64,000 nucleotides of DNA, taken from contig NZ_OOHJ01000018.1 of assembly GCF_900323885.1 (NCBI RefSeq), positions 682,001 to 746,000 of the forward strand, in the 5' to 3' direction. The notes beneath the pieces are model-generated. The model saw nothing but the letters and a program-made list of their open reading frames with translations. It searched no databases and had not been told where the DNA came from. The position numbers were made by a program, and so were the translations under genes. Origin of the DNA: [Actinomadura] parvosata subsp. kistnae. GTDB lineage: Bacteria; Actinomycetota; Actinomycetes; Streptosporangiales; Streptosporangiaceae. Shown here one piece after another: positions 17,630-25,800 of this stretch. Every line of letters begins with the position of its first letter. Positions within the stretch are counted from its first letter, which is position 1.

Positions 17630-18634
17630 TCAGGCGAGCGTGGCCAGCTCCTCCGCGGCGACGCCGTGCGCGAACGGCAGGCCCTGGGCGTACCTGGCCA
17701 GCTCGTCCACGGCCAGGTCGGCGAGGCGGGCCAGCTCGCCGCCCAGCGACCCGGCGATGTGCGGGGTGAGCAGCACGTTCGGCAGGTCGTACAGGGGCGA
17801 GCCGGCCGGCAGCACGTCGGGCTCGGTGACGTCGAGGACGGCGTACAGGCGGCCGGAGGCCAGCTCGGCGATGAGCGCGTCCTGGTCGACGAGCGCGCCG
17901 CGGGCGGTGTTGATCAGGGTGGCGCCGTCGCGCATCAGGGCCAGGCGGGCGGCGCTGACGAGGTGGCGGGTCTCGGGCAGCGCGGGCGCGTGCACGCTGA
18001 CGATGTCGCTGCGCTCGAACAGCTCGTCCAGCTCGACCTTCTGCACGCCGAGGTCGTCGGTCAGGTACGGGTCCGCGACCAGCACCTCCAGCTCGAACGG
18101 CCGCAGCAGCTCGATCACCCGCCGCCCGATCTTGGACGCGCCGATGATGCCCACGGTGCGCCGGTAGTTGCCGAACCCGGGGAACATCGCGTCGAGGTCG
18201 AGCCGGGTGCCGGGGTGCTCCCGGTAGAGCCGGGCGATGTCCACGACCCGCTTGCCGGCGAACAGGATGGCGGCCAGCGTGTACTCGGCGACCGGCTCGG
18301 CGTTGGCCACCGCCGCGGACGAGACGAGCAGGCCGCGTTCCCAGCACGCCTCGGTGATGTGGTGCTTGACCGAGCCGGCCGCGTGCACGACGGCCCGCAG
18401 GCGCGGCGCTGCGGCCAGCACCTCGGCAGTGATGGGCGGGCACCACCAGCTCGTGTACAGCACCTCCGCCTCAGCCAGCGCCCCGGCCACGGCCGGGTCG
18501 GCGAAGTCGGCGGCCACCAGCCCGGGGTCCACGTCGGCGATCGCGACCAGGCGCTCGCGCACCGGCCCGGTGATGAGCCGGTCGGCGATGTGCGGTGCCA
18601 TCGCGAGCAGGGTCTTCGGCCGCGAAACGGTCAT
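17630..18634 (-). CDS. D-isomer-specific 2-hydroxyacid dehydrogenase
   Basis: A 334-residue NAD-dependent dehydrogenase. The Rossmann loop GIIGASKIGRRVIELL, the TARGALVD arginine, the DVTEPD glutamate and the TPHIAGS histidine make up the usual catalytic triad. The N-terminal substrate domain is ordinary (WWCPPITAEVLAAAPRLR). Family enzymes reduce 2-keto acids to D-hydroxy acids or the reverse; which acid is unclear. ATG 18634 was chosen over an upstream TTG because GGGGGAG lies four bases before it. Confidence 0.85.
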   Translation of the reverse strand: MTVSRPKTLLAMAPHIADRLITGPVRERLVAIADVDPGLVAADFADPAVAGALAEAEVLYTSWWCPPITAEVLAAAPRLRAVVHAAGSVKHHITEACWERGLLVSSAAVANAEPVAEYTLAAILFAGKRVVDIARLYREHPGTRLDLDAMFPGFGNYRRTVGIIGASKIGRRVIELLRPFELEVLVADPYLTDDLGVQKVELDELFERSDIVSVHAPALPETRHLVSAARLALMRDGATLINTARGALVDQDALIAELASGRLYAVLDVTEPDVLPAGSPLYDLPNVLLTPHIAGSLGGELARLADLAVDELARYAQGLPFAHGVAAEELATLA

Positions 18635-18778
18635 CAGGCTCCCCCGGACATCGGCGTAGGTCAAACGCGATCATAACGATCGGCTATGTGCCGGCCCCGC
18701 CCGGGCCGCCTCCTCGGCCGGGCTGTCGCCTTACGACCCGCCTCCTCAGCCGTGCTCGCGCCGTCGCCGCACGCCGTC

Positions 18779-21727
18779 TCACTCGCCGAGATCGCTGAGC
18801 TTGCCGATCAGCGCCGTGCGGGAGGTGATGCCGAGCTTCGTGTAGATGTGGCTCAGGTGGTACTCCACGGTCTTGACGCTCAGCACCAGCTTGCGGGCCG
18901 CCTGCCGGTTCGTCAGGCCCCTGCTGATCAGCACCGCCACCGTGTGCTCCTGCGGCGTCAGCCCGAGCCGCGCGGTGTCCTGCGGACGCAGCACCGCCCG
19001 CCCGCTCGCCGCCAGCTCCAGGTCGCACTGCTCCAGGTACGGCAGCGCCCCCAGCCGCGACAGCGTGAGCTGGGCCGCTTCGAGCTGCTCCGCGGCGGCC
19101 GAGCGGCGGCCCCTGCGGCGCAGGAACGTTCCGTACGCGAGCTGGATCCTGGCCTCCTCGAACGGCGTCTCGGTCTTGGCCGTGTGCTCCAGCGCCACCT
19201 GGTAGCAGGTCTCCGCCTCGCCCGGCTCGTGCCTGGCCGCGTGCAGCCCGGCCCTGGCGCGGGCGGCGGCGGCCAGCACGCTGCGCCGCTCCCTGTCCAG
19301 GGCCAGCAGCTCGCACGGGACGAGGACCTCCTCGGCCTCCTCCGGCCGGCCCGCGTTGACCAGGGCGTCGGCGAGGAGCGTGCGCCAGAGCACGACGACC
19401 GGCTCGTCCGGCAGGTTCGTCCTGGTGAGCGGGGTGAGCGCGGCGATGACCCCGTCGTGGTCGCCGCGCGCCGTCGCCACCAGGGCCTCGGCGGCGGCCG
19501 TGCTCACCTGGGCGGCGACGTTGCCGGGCGAGCAGGCGGCGCGGGCCGCCCGTACGTGCGTGGCGGCCCGATCCCACTCGCCGCGCGCCGCCGGGACGAG
19601 AGCGGCCACGGCGTGGGCGTGGCTCGCCAGCCACGCCTGGCCGAAGTCGTCGGCCGTCGAGGCGCCCAGCTCGGCGTGCCCGGCCGCGTCGTCCCACCGG
19701 CCCAGCCGGTACTCGGCCTGGGCCAGCGTCGTCGCCACCAGCAGCTGGAACGGCGCCGACCGGCCGGCGCTCACGGCGAGCAGCCCGAGCAGGTCCGCCT
19801 GCGCGCCCGCCAGGTCGTCGGCCCACAGGCGCAGGGTGCCGCGCCCGAGCAGGGCGTCCAGCTCACCGGGGGCGGCCTGCGCCGGCACGGGCAGCTCGGC
19901 GCACTCCGCCAGCCCCGCCTCGACCTCCCCCGCCAGCCCCAGCCCCACCAACCGGGCAAACCGCCCGAACTCCCCGCCGCCCTCCTGCCCGCTCCCCCGT
20001 TCGCTCTCCTGCCCGCCGTCCTGCCTGCTCCCCCGTCCGCTCTCCTGGCCGCCGTCCTGCCTGCTCCCCCGTCCGCTCTCCTGGCCGCTTTCCTGGCCGT
20101 CCTCCTGCCTGCCTTCCCGCCCACTCTCCCGGCCGTCCTCCTGTCCATGGGGCAGGGACAGCGCGTGAGCGGCCCAGCGCGCGGCGTCCGGGCCGCTGCC
20201 CCGCAGCAGGCCGGCCAGCGCGAGACGGGCGCCGATCGCGGCGGCGAGCCGCACGTCACCGTCCGCCCGCGCCTCGGCAGGGCTCGGGTCGCCGGAGGCG
20301 TGGGTCCAGGCCTCGTGGAGGCGCCGGACGGCCTCCTCCACTCGTCCCGCCACCAGCGCCACCGACCCCTGGACGTAGCCGTGCACCCCGGGATCGCCCC
20401 CAGGCGAGACCTGGGCGCCCAGGGCGGCGGCGTCGGCGGGGCGGCCGGCGGCCAGGAGGGCTTCCACCGCCTCGGCGATCAGCCGGTCGCGTTCCGGCCC
20501 GGTGCGGGTGAGCTGGACGGCCCTGGTCAGGCAGCCGCACGCGCCGGCCCAGTGCCCGGCCGCCGCCTGCCGCCGCCCCACGAGGGCGACCTCGCGGACG
20601 AGCGCGTCGTCCACCTGGTCGGCGGCGGCGAGCCGGTGGTGCAGCCGGTGCACGACGTCCTCGACGAGGGAGGCGGCCAGGAGGTGCAGCCGCCGCCGCG
20701 TGGCAGGCCCGAGGTCGTGGTAGACGGCGGCCCTGACGAGCGGGTTGGGGAAGCCGACCGACACACCGGCGCCGGTACGCCACTCGACGAGCAGCCTGGC
20801 TCCGGTGAGCTGCTCCAGGGCGGGCAGCGGCTCGGTCAGCTCGGCCATGCGGGCGACGAGGTGGAGGGGCGCGGACGTGCCGAGCACGGCGGCGGCCGTG
20901 AGCAACCGTTGCGCCGGGCTGTCGCAGGCGCCCAGCCGCCCGCGTACGGACGTGGCGTAGGCGCGCGGCGCGGGCAGCGGGGCGTCCACGTCGGCCAGGG
21001 TCTCGGCGCGCACCTGCTGGAGCAGCGCCCGCGCGTGCAGAGGGACGCCCTTGGTGTGCTCGTGCAGCCGTTCGGCGGCCTGGGGGGTGAGCCGTACGGG
21101 GCCGAGCCGGGCGCTGAGCGCCTGCAGCTCGCGGGCGCTGAGCCCGTCCAGGGGGAGCCGGAGCGCGGCGCTGCTGCGCAGCAGCCGCCGCAGCCCGTCG
21201 GGCAGGCGGGGGTGGTCGCTCTCCCTGACGATCACGACGGCGAGCACCCGGTCGGTACGCAGCCGCCGCAGCGCGAACGTCAGTGCCTGCAACGAGGGCA
21301 GGTCGGCCCAGTCGGCCCCGTCGATGGCGACGACGACGGGCGCGGCGTGCTGGAGCTGGGCCAGGAGCTGCAGCAGCGCGGCCCCGACGACCAGCGGGTC
21401 GGGGCTGGCTCCGGCGGCGAGCCCGGCCAGCGCCTCGGGCACCTGGTGGGCCTGGGTCACGAGCTGGGCGAGCACGCCGTAGGGCAGCTCGGACTCGCCG
21501 TCGTCGCCGCTGACCTCCAGCACGGCCGCGTTCTCGATCGCGGACAGGAACTCCCCTGCCAGCGCCGTCTTGCCGATCCCGGCCGGCCCCTCCAGCACGA
21601 CGAGGCTCGACCGTCCTTCGCAGACCCGCCCGAGCTGGGCGTGGAGCACCGCCAGTTCGCGGTACCGGCCGACGAACTGTTCGTCCCGGGAGCGCTCGGG
21701 TCCATTGCGGAGGGCGCGGGCTGCCAT
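18779..21727 (-). CDS. Large LuxR-family (LAL) transcriptional regulator
   Basis: About 982 residues. The N-terminal AAA/STAND ATPase has an intact Walker A (LEGPAGIGKTALAGEFL) and Walker B-like VVVAIDGADWAD. A long TPR-like middle follows, then a C-terminal LuxR helix-turn-helix (LGLTPQEHTVAVLISRGL then ALSVKTVEYHLSHIYTKL-type sequence). Such regulators are ATP-dependent activators of metabolic or secondary-metabolite genes. The middle is interrupted by a Gln/Gly/Ser/Arg repeat tract (QESGRGSRQDGG units). ATG 21727 is preferred over GTG 21736 because GGGGG lies 8 bases before it. It is divergent from the operon at 21935 and is the obvious candidate to control it. Confidence 0.85.
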   Translation of the reverse strand: MAARALRNGPERSRDEQFVGRYRELAVLHAQLGRVCEGRSSLVVLEGPAGIGKTALAGEFLSAIENAAVLEVSGDDGESELPYGVLAQLVTQAHQVPEALAGLAAGASPDPLVVGAALLQLLAQLQHAAPVVVAIDGADWADLPSLQALTFALRRLRTDRVLAVVIVRESDHPRLPDGLRRLLRSSAALRLPLDGLSARELQALSARLGPVRLTPQAAERLHEHTKGVPLHARALLQQVRAETLADVDAPLPAPRAYATSVRGRLGACDSPAQRLLTAAAVLGTSAPLHLVARMAELTEPLPALEQLTGARLLVEWRTGAGVSVGFPNPLVRAAVYHDLGPATRRRLHLLAASLVEDVVHRLHHRLAAADQVDDALVREVALVGRRQAAAGHWAGACGCLTRAVQLTRTGPERDRLIAEAVEALLAAGRPADAAALGAQVSPGGDPGVHGYVQGSVALVAGRVEEAVRRLHEAWTHASGDPSPAEARADGDVRLAAAIGARLALAGLLRGSGPDAARWAAHALSLPHGQEDGRESGREGRQEDGQESGQESGRGSRQDGGQESGRGSRQDGGQESERGSGQEGGGEFGRFARLVGLGLAGEVEAGLAECAELPVPAQAAPGELDALLGRGTLRLWADDLAGAQADLLGLLAVSAGRSAPFQLLVATTLAQAEYRLGRWDDAAGHAELGASTADDFGQAWLASHAHAVAALVPAARGEWDRAATHVRAARAACSPGNVAAQVSTAAAEALVATARGDHDGVIAALTPLTRTNLPDEPVVVLWRTLLADALVNAGRPEEAEEVLVPCELLALDRERRSVLAAAARARAGLHAARHEPGEAETCYQVALEHTAKTETPFEEARIQLAYGTFLRRRGRRSAAAEQLEAAQLTLSRLGALPYLEQCDLELAASGRAVLRPQDTARLGLTPQEHTVAVLISRGLTNRQAARKLVLSVKTVEYHLSHIYTKLGITSRTALIGKLSDLGE
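19990..20145. repeat. 36-bp tandem repeat inside the LAL regulator gene
   Basis: At least two near-identical 36-base copies (GCCGTCCTGCCTGCTCCCCC followed by GTCCGCTCTCCTGGCC) plus degenerate flanking copies encode repeated 12-residue units of the GSRQDGGQESGR type. The length is a multiple of three and the frame is kept. It forms a hydrophilic linker between TPR-like parts. Confidence 0.75.
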
Positions 21728-21827
21728 CGGACTCACCCCCTCGCCGGATGTTCCCTAGGCCAAAGTTCATCGTGGGCCTTGGCCCGGCGGGCGTCCAGTC
21801 TCCTTTACCCGAGTCAGCTCTTTCGGT

Positions 21828-21872
21828 CATTAGGGAAACGCCCCGGGGTAATCCCCAGGGCGTTCCCTGATG
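21828..21872. promoter_or_regulatory. Inverted repeat in the divergent LAL/operon intergenic region
   Basis: In the 207-base divergent gap, TAGGGAAACGCCC and GGGCGTTCCCTGA form an 11-bp stem with one bulged A. Inside it is GGGG-TAAT-CCCC. A second small repeat, GTCCA-ACG-TGGAC, is at 21897-21909, 26 bases before the operon start at 21935. These are the likely operator sites for control of this divergent pair; which protein binds is unknown. Confidence 0.45.
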
Positions 21873-21934
21873 CTCCCGGCAAAACCCATTCATACCGTCC
21901 AACGTGGACGAATGCCCCAAATCGCCGGGAGAAC

Positions 21935-22933
21935 ATGATGCCGTCCTACATCGCCGAGGAGCAGCGGGGAGTGGAAGCACGCATTCTCAACGTGCTCTTC
22001 CCCACGATCCTCCAGGGACTCCAGCTGACCCACCAGGCAGCCGACCAGTTCGGAGCACGTCCGCAACAGGCCCACCTGCTGCCGATGAGGCCGCGCATGG
22101 AGCACCGGCCCGTGGAGTACCAGCAACACCAGCAGCCCTTCGAGCCCGGGTGGACCTTCGCCCAGCTCGCCGCCGACCGCTCGTTCATGGACGTGGCCGC
22201 CGTCCTCATGCCGGTCGTGCAGGCCATCATCCCGCCGCTGGTGGAGCAGCTGCTCAGCTTCGGCCCCGCCAAGGCCGACACCGACCAGAACGAGGAGGAC
22301 CGCTTCCTGCAGTTCGTGCCGCAACTGCTCGGCACGGTCACGCCGATCATGATGCAGGTGCTGCCGGGCCTGCTCCAGTCGATGCACGGCATGCGCGCCG
22401 AGCACCCCGTACGCGTGACCGACCGCGAGCTCAACCAGCGCTACTTCGGCCCGATCGTGCAGGCCACGCTGCCCGCGATCGTCTCGCAGCTGCCCGAGCT
22501 GCTGGCCATGGTGCACGGCGACCAGCGCGCCCCCGTCCGGTACGAGCCCATGCCCGGTCGCGGCCCCATCCAGCTCATGCGGATCTCCAGGAACGACCTC
22601 GTCAACGCCCACCGGCTGCGCGACGGCGACGTCCTCCACCTCACCGAGACGCCCGCCCAGCCCGGCACCACCGAGATCCGCATCACGACGGCGCCGCACA
22701 CCATGTGGTGGAAGGGTGTCCAGGTCACCGACGAGACCGGCCGGCAGCTCTGCTTCGTCGAGACCGACGGCGACCGCTACGCCGTCTTCGAGTCGAGGGC
22801 CGTGCAGTCCGGCGGCTCCATCGTGTTGTGGAAGGCACGGATGTTCGGCGAGCACGCGCCGATGTACGTCATCCCGATCGGCGACCTGACGCCCGACGGG
22901 AAGTGCTTCGACCTGCACTGGGCCGCCGACTGA
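21935..22933 (+). CDS. Unrecognised protein with repeated hydrophobic helices and C-terminal beta-rich domain
   Basis: 332 residues with no family that I recognise. The first two thirds contain four similar amphipathic or hydrophobic helices with central prolines: VLFPTILQGLQL, PVVQAIIPPLVEQLL, VTPIMMQVLPGLLQSM and QATLPAIVSQLPELLAM. The last about 130 residues look beta-rich (LRDGDVLHLTET, TTEIRITTAPHTMWWKGVQV, RYAVFESRAVQSGGSIVLWK). There is no signal peptide. ATG 21935 or 21938 follows GGGAGA. Its TGA overlaps the next ATG by one base (TGATG), so it is translationally coupled to the clostripain-type peptidase. That suggests a substrate, regulator or effector of the protease. Confidence 0.65.
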   Translation: MMPSYIAEEQRGVEARILNVLFPTILQGLQLTHQAADQFGARPQQAHLLPMRPRMEHRPVEYQQHQQPFEPGWTFAQLAADRSFMDVAAVLMPVVQAIIPPLVEQLLSFGPAKADTDQNEEDRFLQFVPQLLGTVTPIMMQVLPGLLQSMHGMRAEHPVRVTDRELNQRYFGPIVQATLPAIVSQLPELLAMVHGDQRAPVRYEPMPGRGPIQLMRISRNDLVNAHRLRDGDVLHLTETPAQPGTTEIRITTAPHTMWWKGVQVTDETGRQLCFVETDGDRYAVFESRAVQSGGSIVLWKARMFGEHAPMYVIPIGDLTPDGKCFDLHWAAD

Positions 22934-24480
22934 TGGCCGGGCCCACGCTGCGGCTCGGCAGCAGAGGAGAAGAGGTCAGGCGGCTCCAGGAGCTGCTGCG
23001 CGCCCGCGGCTACCGGGTACGGGCCGACGGGTACTTCGGCGGCGCCACGTACGGGGCCGTGCTGAGCCTCCAGCAGCGCGAGGGGCTGCCCGCCGACGGC
23101 GTGGCCGGCCCCGGCACGTGGCGGGCGCTCGGCCGGACCCAGGCGAGCCTGGCGAGCGAGCCCCGCCAGGACGAGCCGGCCGAGTGGAGCTTCATGGTCT
23201 ACATGGCCGGCAACAACAACCTGTCCGACGCCGCCGGGCGCGACCTGGAGGAGCTGCGCGCCGTCCCGTCGTTCAACGGCGTCCGGGTCACCTGCTTCGT
23301 CAAGCGGCAGGACGCCGGCGGCCGCGCCCAGCACATGGAGGTCAGGGCCGGCGGCGCGCCCGACCTGATCGAGGAGCTGCACCCGCCGGTCGACTCCGGC
23401 CACCCGCAGACGCTGCTCGACTTCGTGCGCTGGTCCGTGCGCCGCGCGCCCGCCAAGCGGTACGCGCTGGTGATCTGGAACCACGGCGGCGGCTGGTCCC
23501 CCGACGACCTCGACCAGATCTACACCCAGGTCAGGGGCCGTGCCGCGCGGCGCGACGTGGAGAGCGGCTACGTCCGCAGGGCGCCGCGCGCGTCGATGGC
23601 GGACGGCGAGCCGGCCTTCTCGGAGCTGTCCAGGCTGACGGAGTCGCAGGAGATGACCAAGGCGGTGTTCACGACGTCGCTGACCGAGGTGCTGCGCCTG
23701 CCGAACGGGCAGGAGCGGGCGATCGCCGGCGACGACGGGACGCTGCACTCGCTGGACACCATCGAGCTGTGCAACGTCATGCGGGCCGTCCACCAGGACC
23801 TCGGCCGGCCGCTCGACCTGCTCGGCATGGACGCCTGCCTCATGAGCAACCTCGAGGTCTGCTTCGAGCTGCGCGAGCACGTCGGCGTCGTGGTGGGCTC
23901 GGAGGAGCTGGAGCCGAACGAGGGCTGGCCGTACACGGAGATCCTGTCCGCCATGGCGGCCGACCCGCGCATGGACGCGCGCGAGCTCGGGCGGATCGCC
24001 GTGGAGGAGTACGTGAAGTCCTACCGCGGCACGCACCAGACCGTCACCCAGTGCGCGGTGGACGCGACGCGCATCGAGGAGTTCATGCGCGAGTTCCAGA
24101 CGCTGGCCGCGGGCATGCGCCGGCAGGTGCAGGTCAACCGGTCCGTCGTGGACAGCGTGCAGTCGGTCGCGACCCGCTTCCACATCGACCGCTCGCTCAT
24201 GGACCTGCGCACGATCTGCCTGGCGCTGGTGGCCGACTCGCGCACCGACCCGACGCTGGCCTCGGTGGCGGACAAGCTGCTGGCCATCCACGGGCCGGGC
24301 GGCTTCGTGATCAACGAGGGCCACCAGGGCGAGAAGGTGGAGGAGTGCGGCGGGCTGAGCGCGTACTTCCCGATGGAGCGCACCATCTCGCGCTACTACG
24401 GGGACCTCCAGATCGCCCAGCACACCGAGTGGGACGAATTCCTCAGGGACTACGCGAACGCGCGTACCATCAGGCGGTAG
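22933..24480 (+). CDS. Clostripain-family (C11) cysteine peptidase with N-terminal peptidoglycan-binding domain
   Basis: 515 residues. Residues 1-70 are a PG_binding_1 domain (LGSRGEEVRRLQELLRARGY, DGYFGGATYGAVLSLQQ, DGVAGPGTWRAL). The caspase-fold C11 domain follows. Its catalytic His184 is in WNHGGGW and Cys302 is in LLGMDACLMSN, both in their expected contexts (MVYMAGNNNLSDAAGRDLEEL at the start, VGSEELEPNEGWPY after the Cys). C11 enzymes cleave after basic residues. No signal peptide is seen, so the presence of a wall-type domain in a seemingly cytosolic protein is odd. It is co-translated with the upstream hydrophobic-repeat protein. Confidence 0.85.
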   Translation: MAGPTLRLGSRGEEVRRLQELLRARGYRVRADGYFGGATYGAVLSLQQREGLPADGVAGPGTWRALGRTQASLASEPRQDEPAEWSFMVYMAGNNNLSDAAGRDLEELRAVPSFNGVRVTCFVKRQDAGGRAQHMEVRAGGAPDLIEELHPPVDSGHPQTLLDFVRWSVRRAPAKRYALVIWNHGGGWSPDDLDQIYTQVRGRAARRDVESGYVRRAPRASMADGEPAFSELSRLTESQEMTKAVFTTSLTEVLRLPNGQERAIAGDDGTLHSLDTIELCNVMRAVHQDLGRPLDLLGMDACLMSNLEVCFELREHVGVVVGSEELEPNEGWPYTEILSAMAADPRMDARELGRIAVEEYVKSYRGTHQTVTQCAVDATRIEEFMREFQTLAAGMRRQVQVNRSVVDSVQSVATRFHIDRSLMDLRTICLALVADSRTDPTLASVADKLLAIHGPGGFVINEGHQGEKVEECGGLSAYFPMERTISRYYGDLQIAQHTEWDEFLRDYANARTIRR

Positions 24481-24537
24481 GAGAGCGCCCGAGGCGGCGT
24501 CTTCAGACGGCGTCTCAAGGCGGCGTCAGAGCCACAT

Positions 24538-24554
24538 GCCGGCGTTCCGCCGGC
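24538..24554. repeat. Small inverted repeat after the clostripain operon
   Basis: GCCGGCG-TTC-CGCCGGC, a perfect 7-bp stem with a 3-base loop, lies 57 bases after the peptidase stop and 7 bases before the larger hairpin at 24561. The two together probably end the operon transcript. Confidence 0.45.
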
Positions 24555-24560
24555 GTCGCT

Positions 24561-24597
24561 GGGGCTATTGCGGCCCGGGACCGGCCGCAATAGCCCC
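24561..24597. terminator. 15-bp perfect hairpin just before the winged-helix gene
   Basis: GGGGCTATTGCGGCC pairs perfectly with its complement at 24583-24597 around a 7-base loop. It ends 13 bases before ATG 24611 and 117 bases after the peptidase stop. Read-through termination for the upstream operon is the simple reading. Its closeness to the next start also allows an operator or 5'-UTR role. Confidence 0.6.
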
Positions 24598-24610
24598 TAC
24601 CTTTGCTGTC

Positions 24611-25711
24611 ATGGATCCCCTCATCAGCCGCAGGGCGCTCAACCGGGCCACGCTGGAGCGGCAGCACCTGCTGCGCCGCACCGACCGCTCCGTCGCCGAG
24701 GTCGTCGAGCACCTGGGCGGGCTGCAGGCGCAGACCCCGCACACCTGGTACACCGGCCTGTGGAGCCGCATCGCCGGGTTCCGTCCCGCCGACGCGGCCG
24801 ACCTGCTGCTCTCGCGCGAGCTCGTCCGCATCGCGCTGCAGCGCTCCACCATCCACCTGGTCACCGCCCGCGACTGCCTGGCCATGCGGCCGCTGCTGCA
24901 GCCGGTGACCGAACGCATGACGCGCACGACGTTCGGCAAGCGGCTGGCCGGCGTCGACCTCGACGAGCTGGCGGCGGCCGGGCGGGCGCTGCTGGAGGCG
25001 AAGCCGATGACGTTCGCCGAGCTCGGACGGGCGCTGGCCGAGCGCTGGCCGGACGCCGACCCGCACGCGCTGGGCCAGGGCGTGCGCTGCTTCGTGCCGC
25101 TGGTGCAGGTGCCGCCGCGCGGCGTCTGGGGCAGGAGCGGCCCGGTCGCGCACACCAGCGCCGAGTCCTGGATCGGCTACGACGTGCCGCCGATGACGCC
25201 GGCCGAGCTGGTGCGGCGCTACCTGGCCGCGTTCGGGCCCGCGTCGGTGCAGGACGTGCAGACCTGGTCGGGGCTGACCCGGCTGGCCGAGGTGGTCGAG
25301 CCGATGGACCTGATCAGGCTCAGGGACGAGGCCGGCCGCACCCTGTACGACCTGCCGGACGCGCCCCGGCCCGGCCCCGACGTGCCCGCCCCGGTGCGGC
25401 TCATGTACGACTTCGACAACCTCTTCCTGTCGTACGCCGACCGCTCCAGGACGATCACCGAGACCGGCGCGGCGGTGCTGCAGAGTTTCATGGGCACGAA
25501 CATCGTGCCGCGCGTGATCCTGGTGGACGGGGTCACCGCCGGCGAGTGGACGGTCACCCGCGCCAAGGGCGTCTCCACCCTCAACGTGCACCAGTGGGAG
25601 CCGATCAAGGTGCTGGACGAGGTGGAGGAGGAGGGGCGGCGGCTCCTGGAGTTCCTGGCCCCGGGTGACCGGCACGACGTCACCGTCCTCGACGGCCCCT
25701 CCAAGCGGTGA
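24611..25711 (+). CDS. Winged-helix DNA-binding domain protein (HTH_42/YcaQ-like)
   Basis: 366 residues of the HTH_42 family. It shows the family start (LISRRALNRATLERQHLL, then VVEHLGGLQAQTPHTWYTGLWSRI), the AESWIGYDVPPMT segment, a PASVQDVQTWSGLT motif and the AAVLQSFMGTNIVPRVILVDG beta region. Family members include DNA-glycosylase-like enzymes such as AlkX/YcaQ, but many actinobacterial ones are uncharacterised. The gene begins right after a strong hairpin and has no obvious ribosome site, so it may be leaderless. Its last codons are the first copy of a 20-bp tandem repeat. Confidence 0.75.
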   Translation: MDPLISRRALNRATLERQHLLRRTDRSVAEVVEHLGGLQAQTPHTWYTGLWSRIAGFRPADAADLLLSRELVRIALQRSTIHLVTARDCLAMRPLLQPVTERMTRTTFGKRLAGVDLDELAAAGRALLEAKPMTFAELGRALAERWPDADPHALGQGVRCFVPLVQVPPRGVWGRSGPVAHTSAESWIGYDVPPMTPAELVRRYLAAFGPASVQDVQTWSGLTRLAEVVEPMDLIRLRDEAGRTLYDLPDAPRPGPDVPAPVRLMYDFDNLFLSYADRSRTITETGAAVLQSFMGTNIVPRVILVDGVTAGEWTVTRAKGVSTLNVHQWEPIKVLDEVEEEGRRLLEFLAPGDRHDVTVLDGPSKR

Positions 25712-25779
25712 TCGCCGCCTCCGAGCGGTGATCGGCGCCCCCGAGTGGTGATCGGCGCCTCGAAGCGCTGAGGCCGGTG
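25700..25779. repeat. 20-bp tandem repeat (four copies) spanning a stop codon
   Basis: Four head-to-tail 20-base units begin at 25700, 25720, 25740 and 25760 (type TCCGAGCGGTGATCGGCGCC), with the fourth most diverged. The TGA of the winged-helix gene is in the first unit, and every unit repeats the same TGA. The 90-base gap to the sugar-kinase gene is mostly made of this array. Confidence 0.85.
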
Positions 25780-25800
25780 GGCGGGGCGATCTGCGCCGGT

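Noticed and set aside
18686..21934. A very long + strand open frame opposite the LAL regulator
   Set aside because: It is a GC-rich antisense shadow: no ribosome site, Arg/Gly/Ala-biased composition and no domain, whereas the minus strand gives a full regulator. Only the part from 21935 is real.
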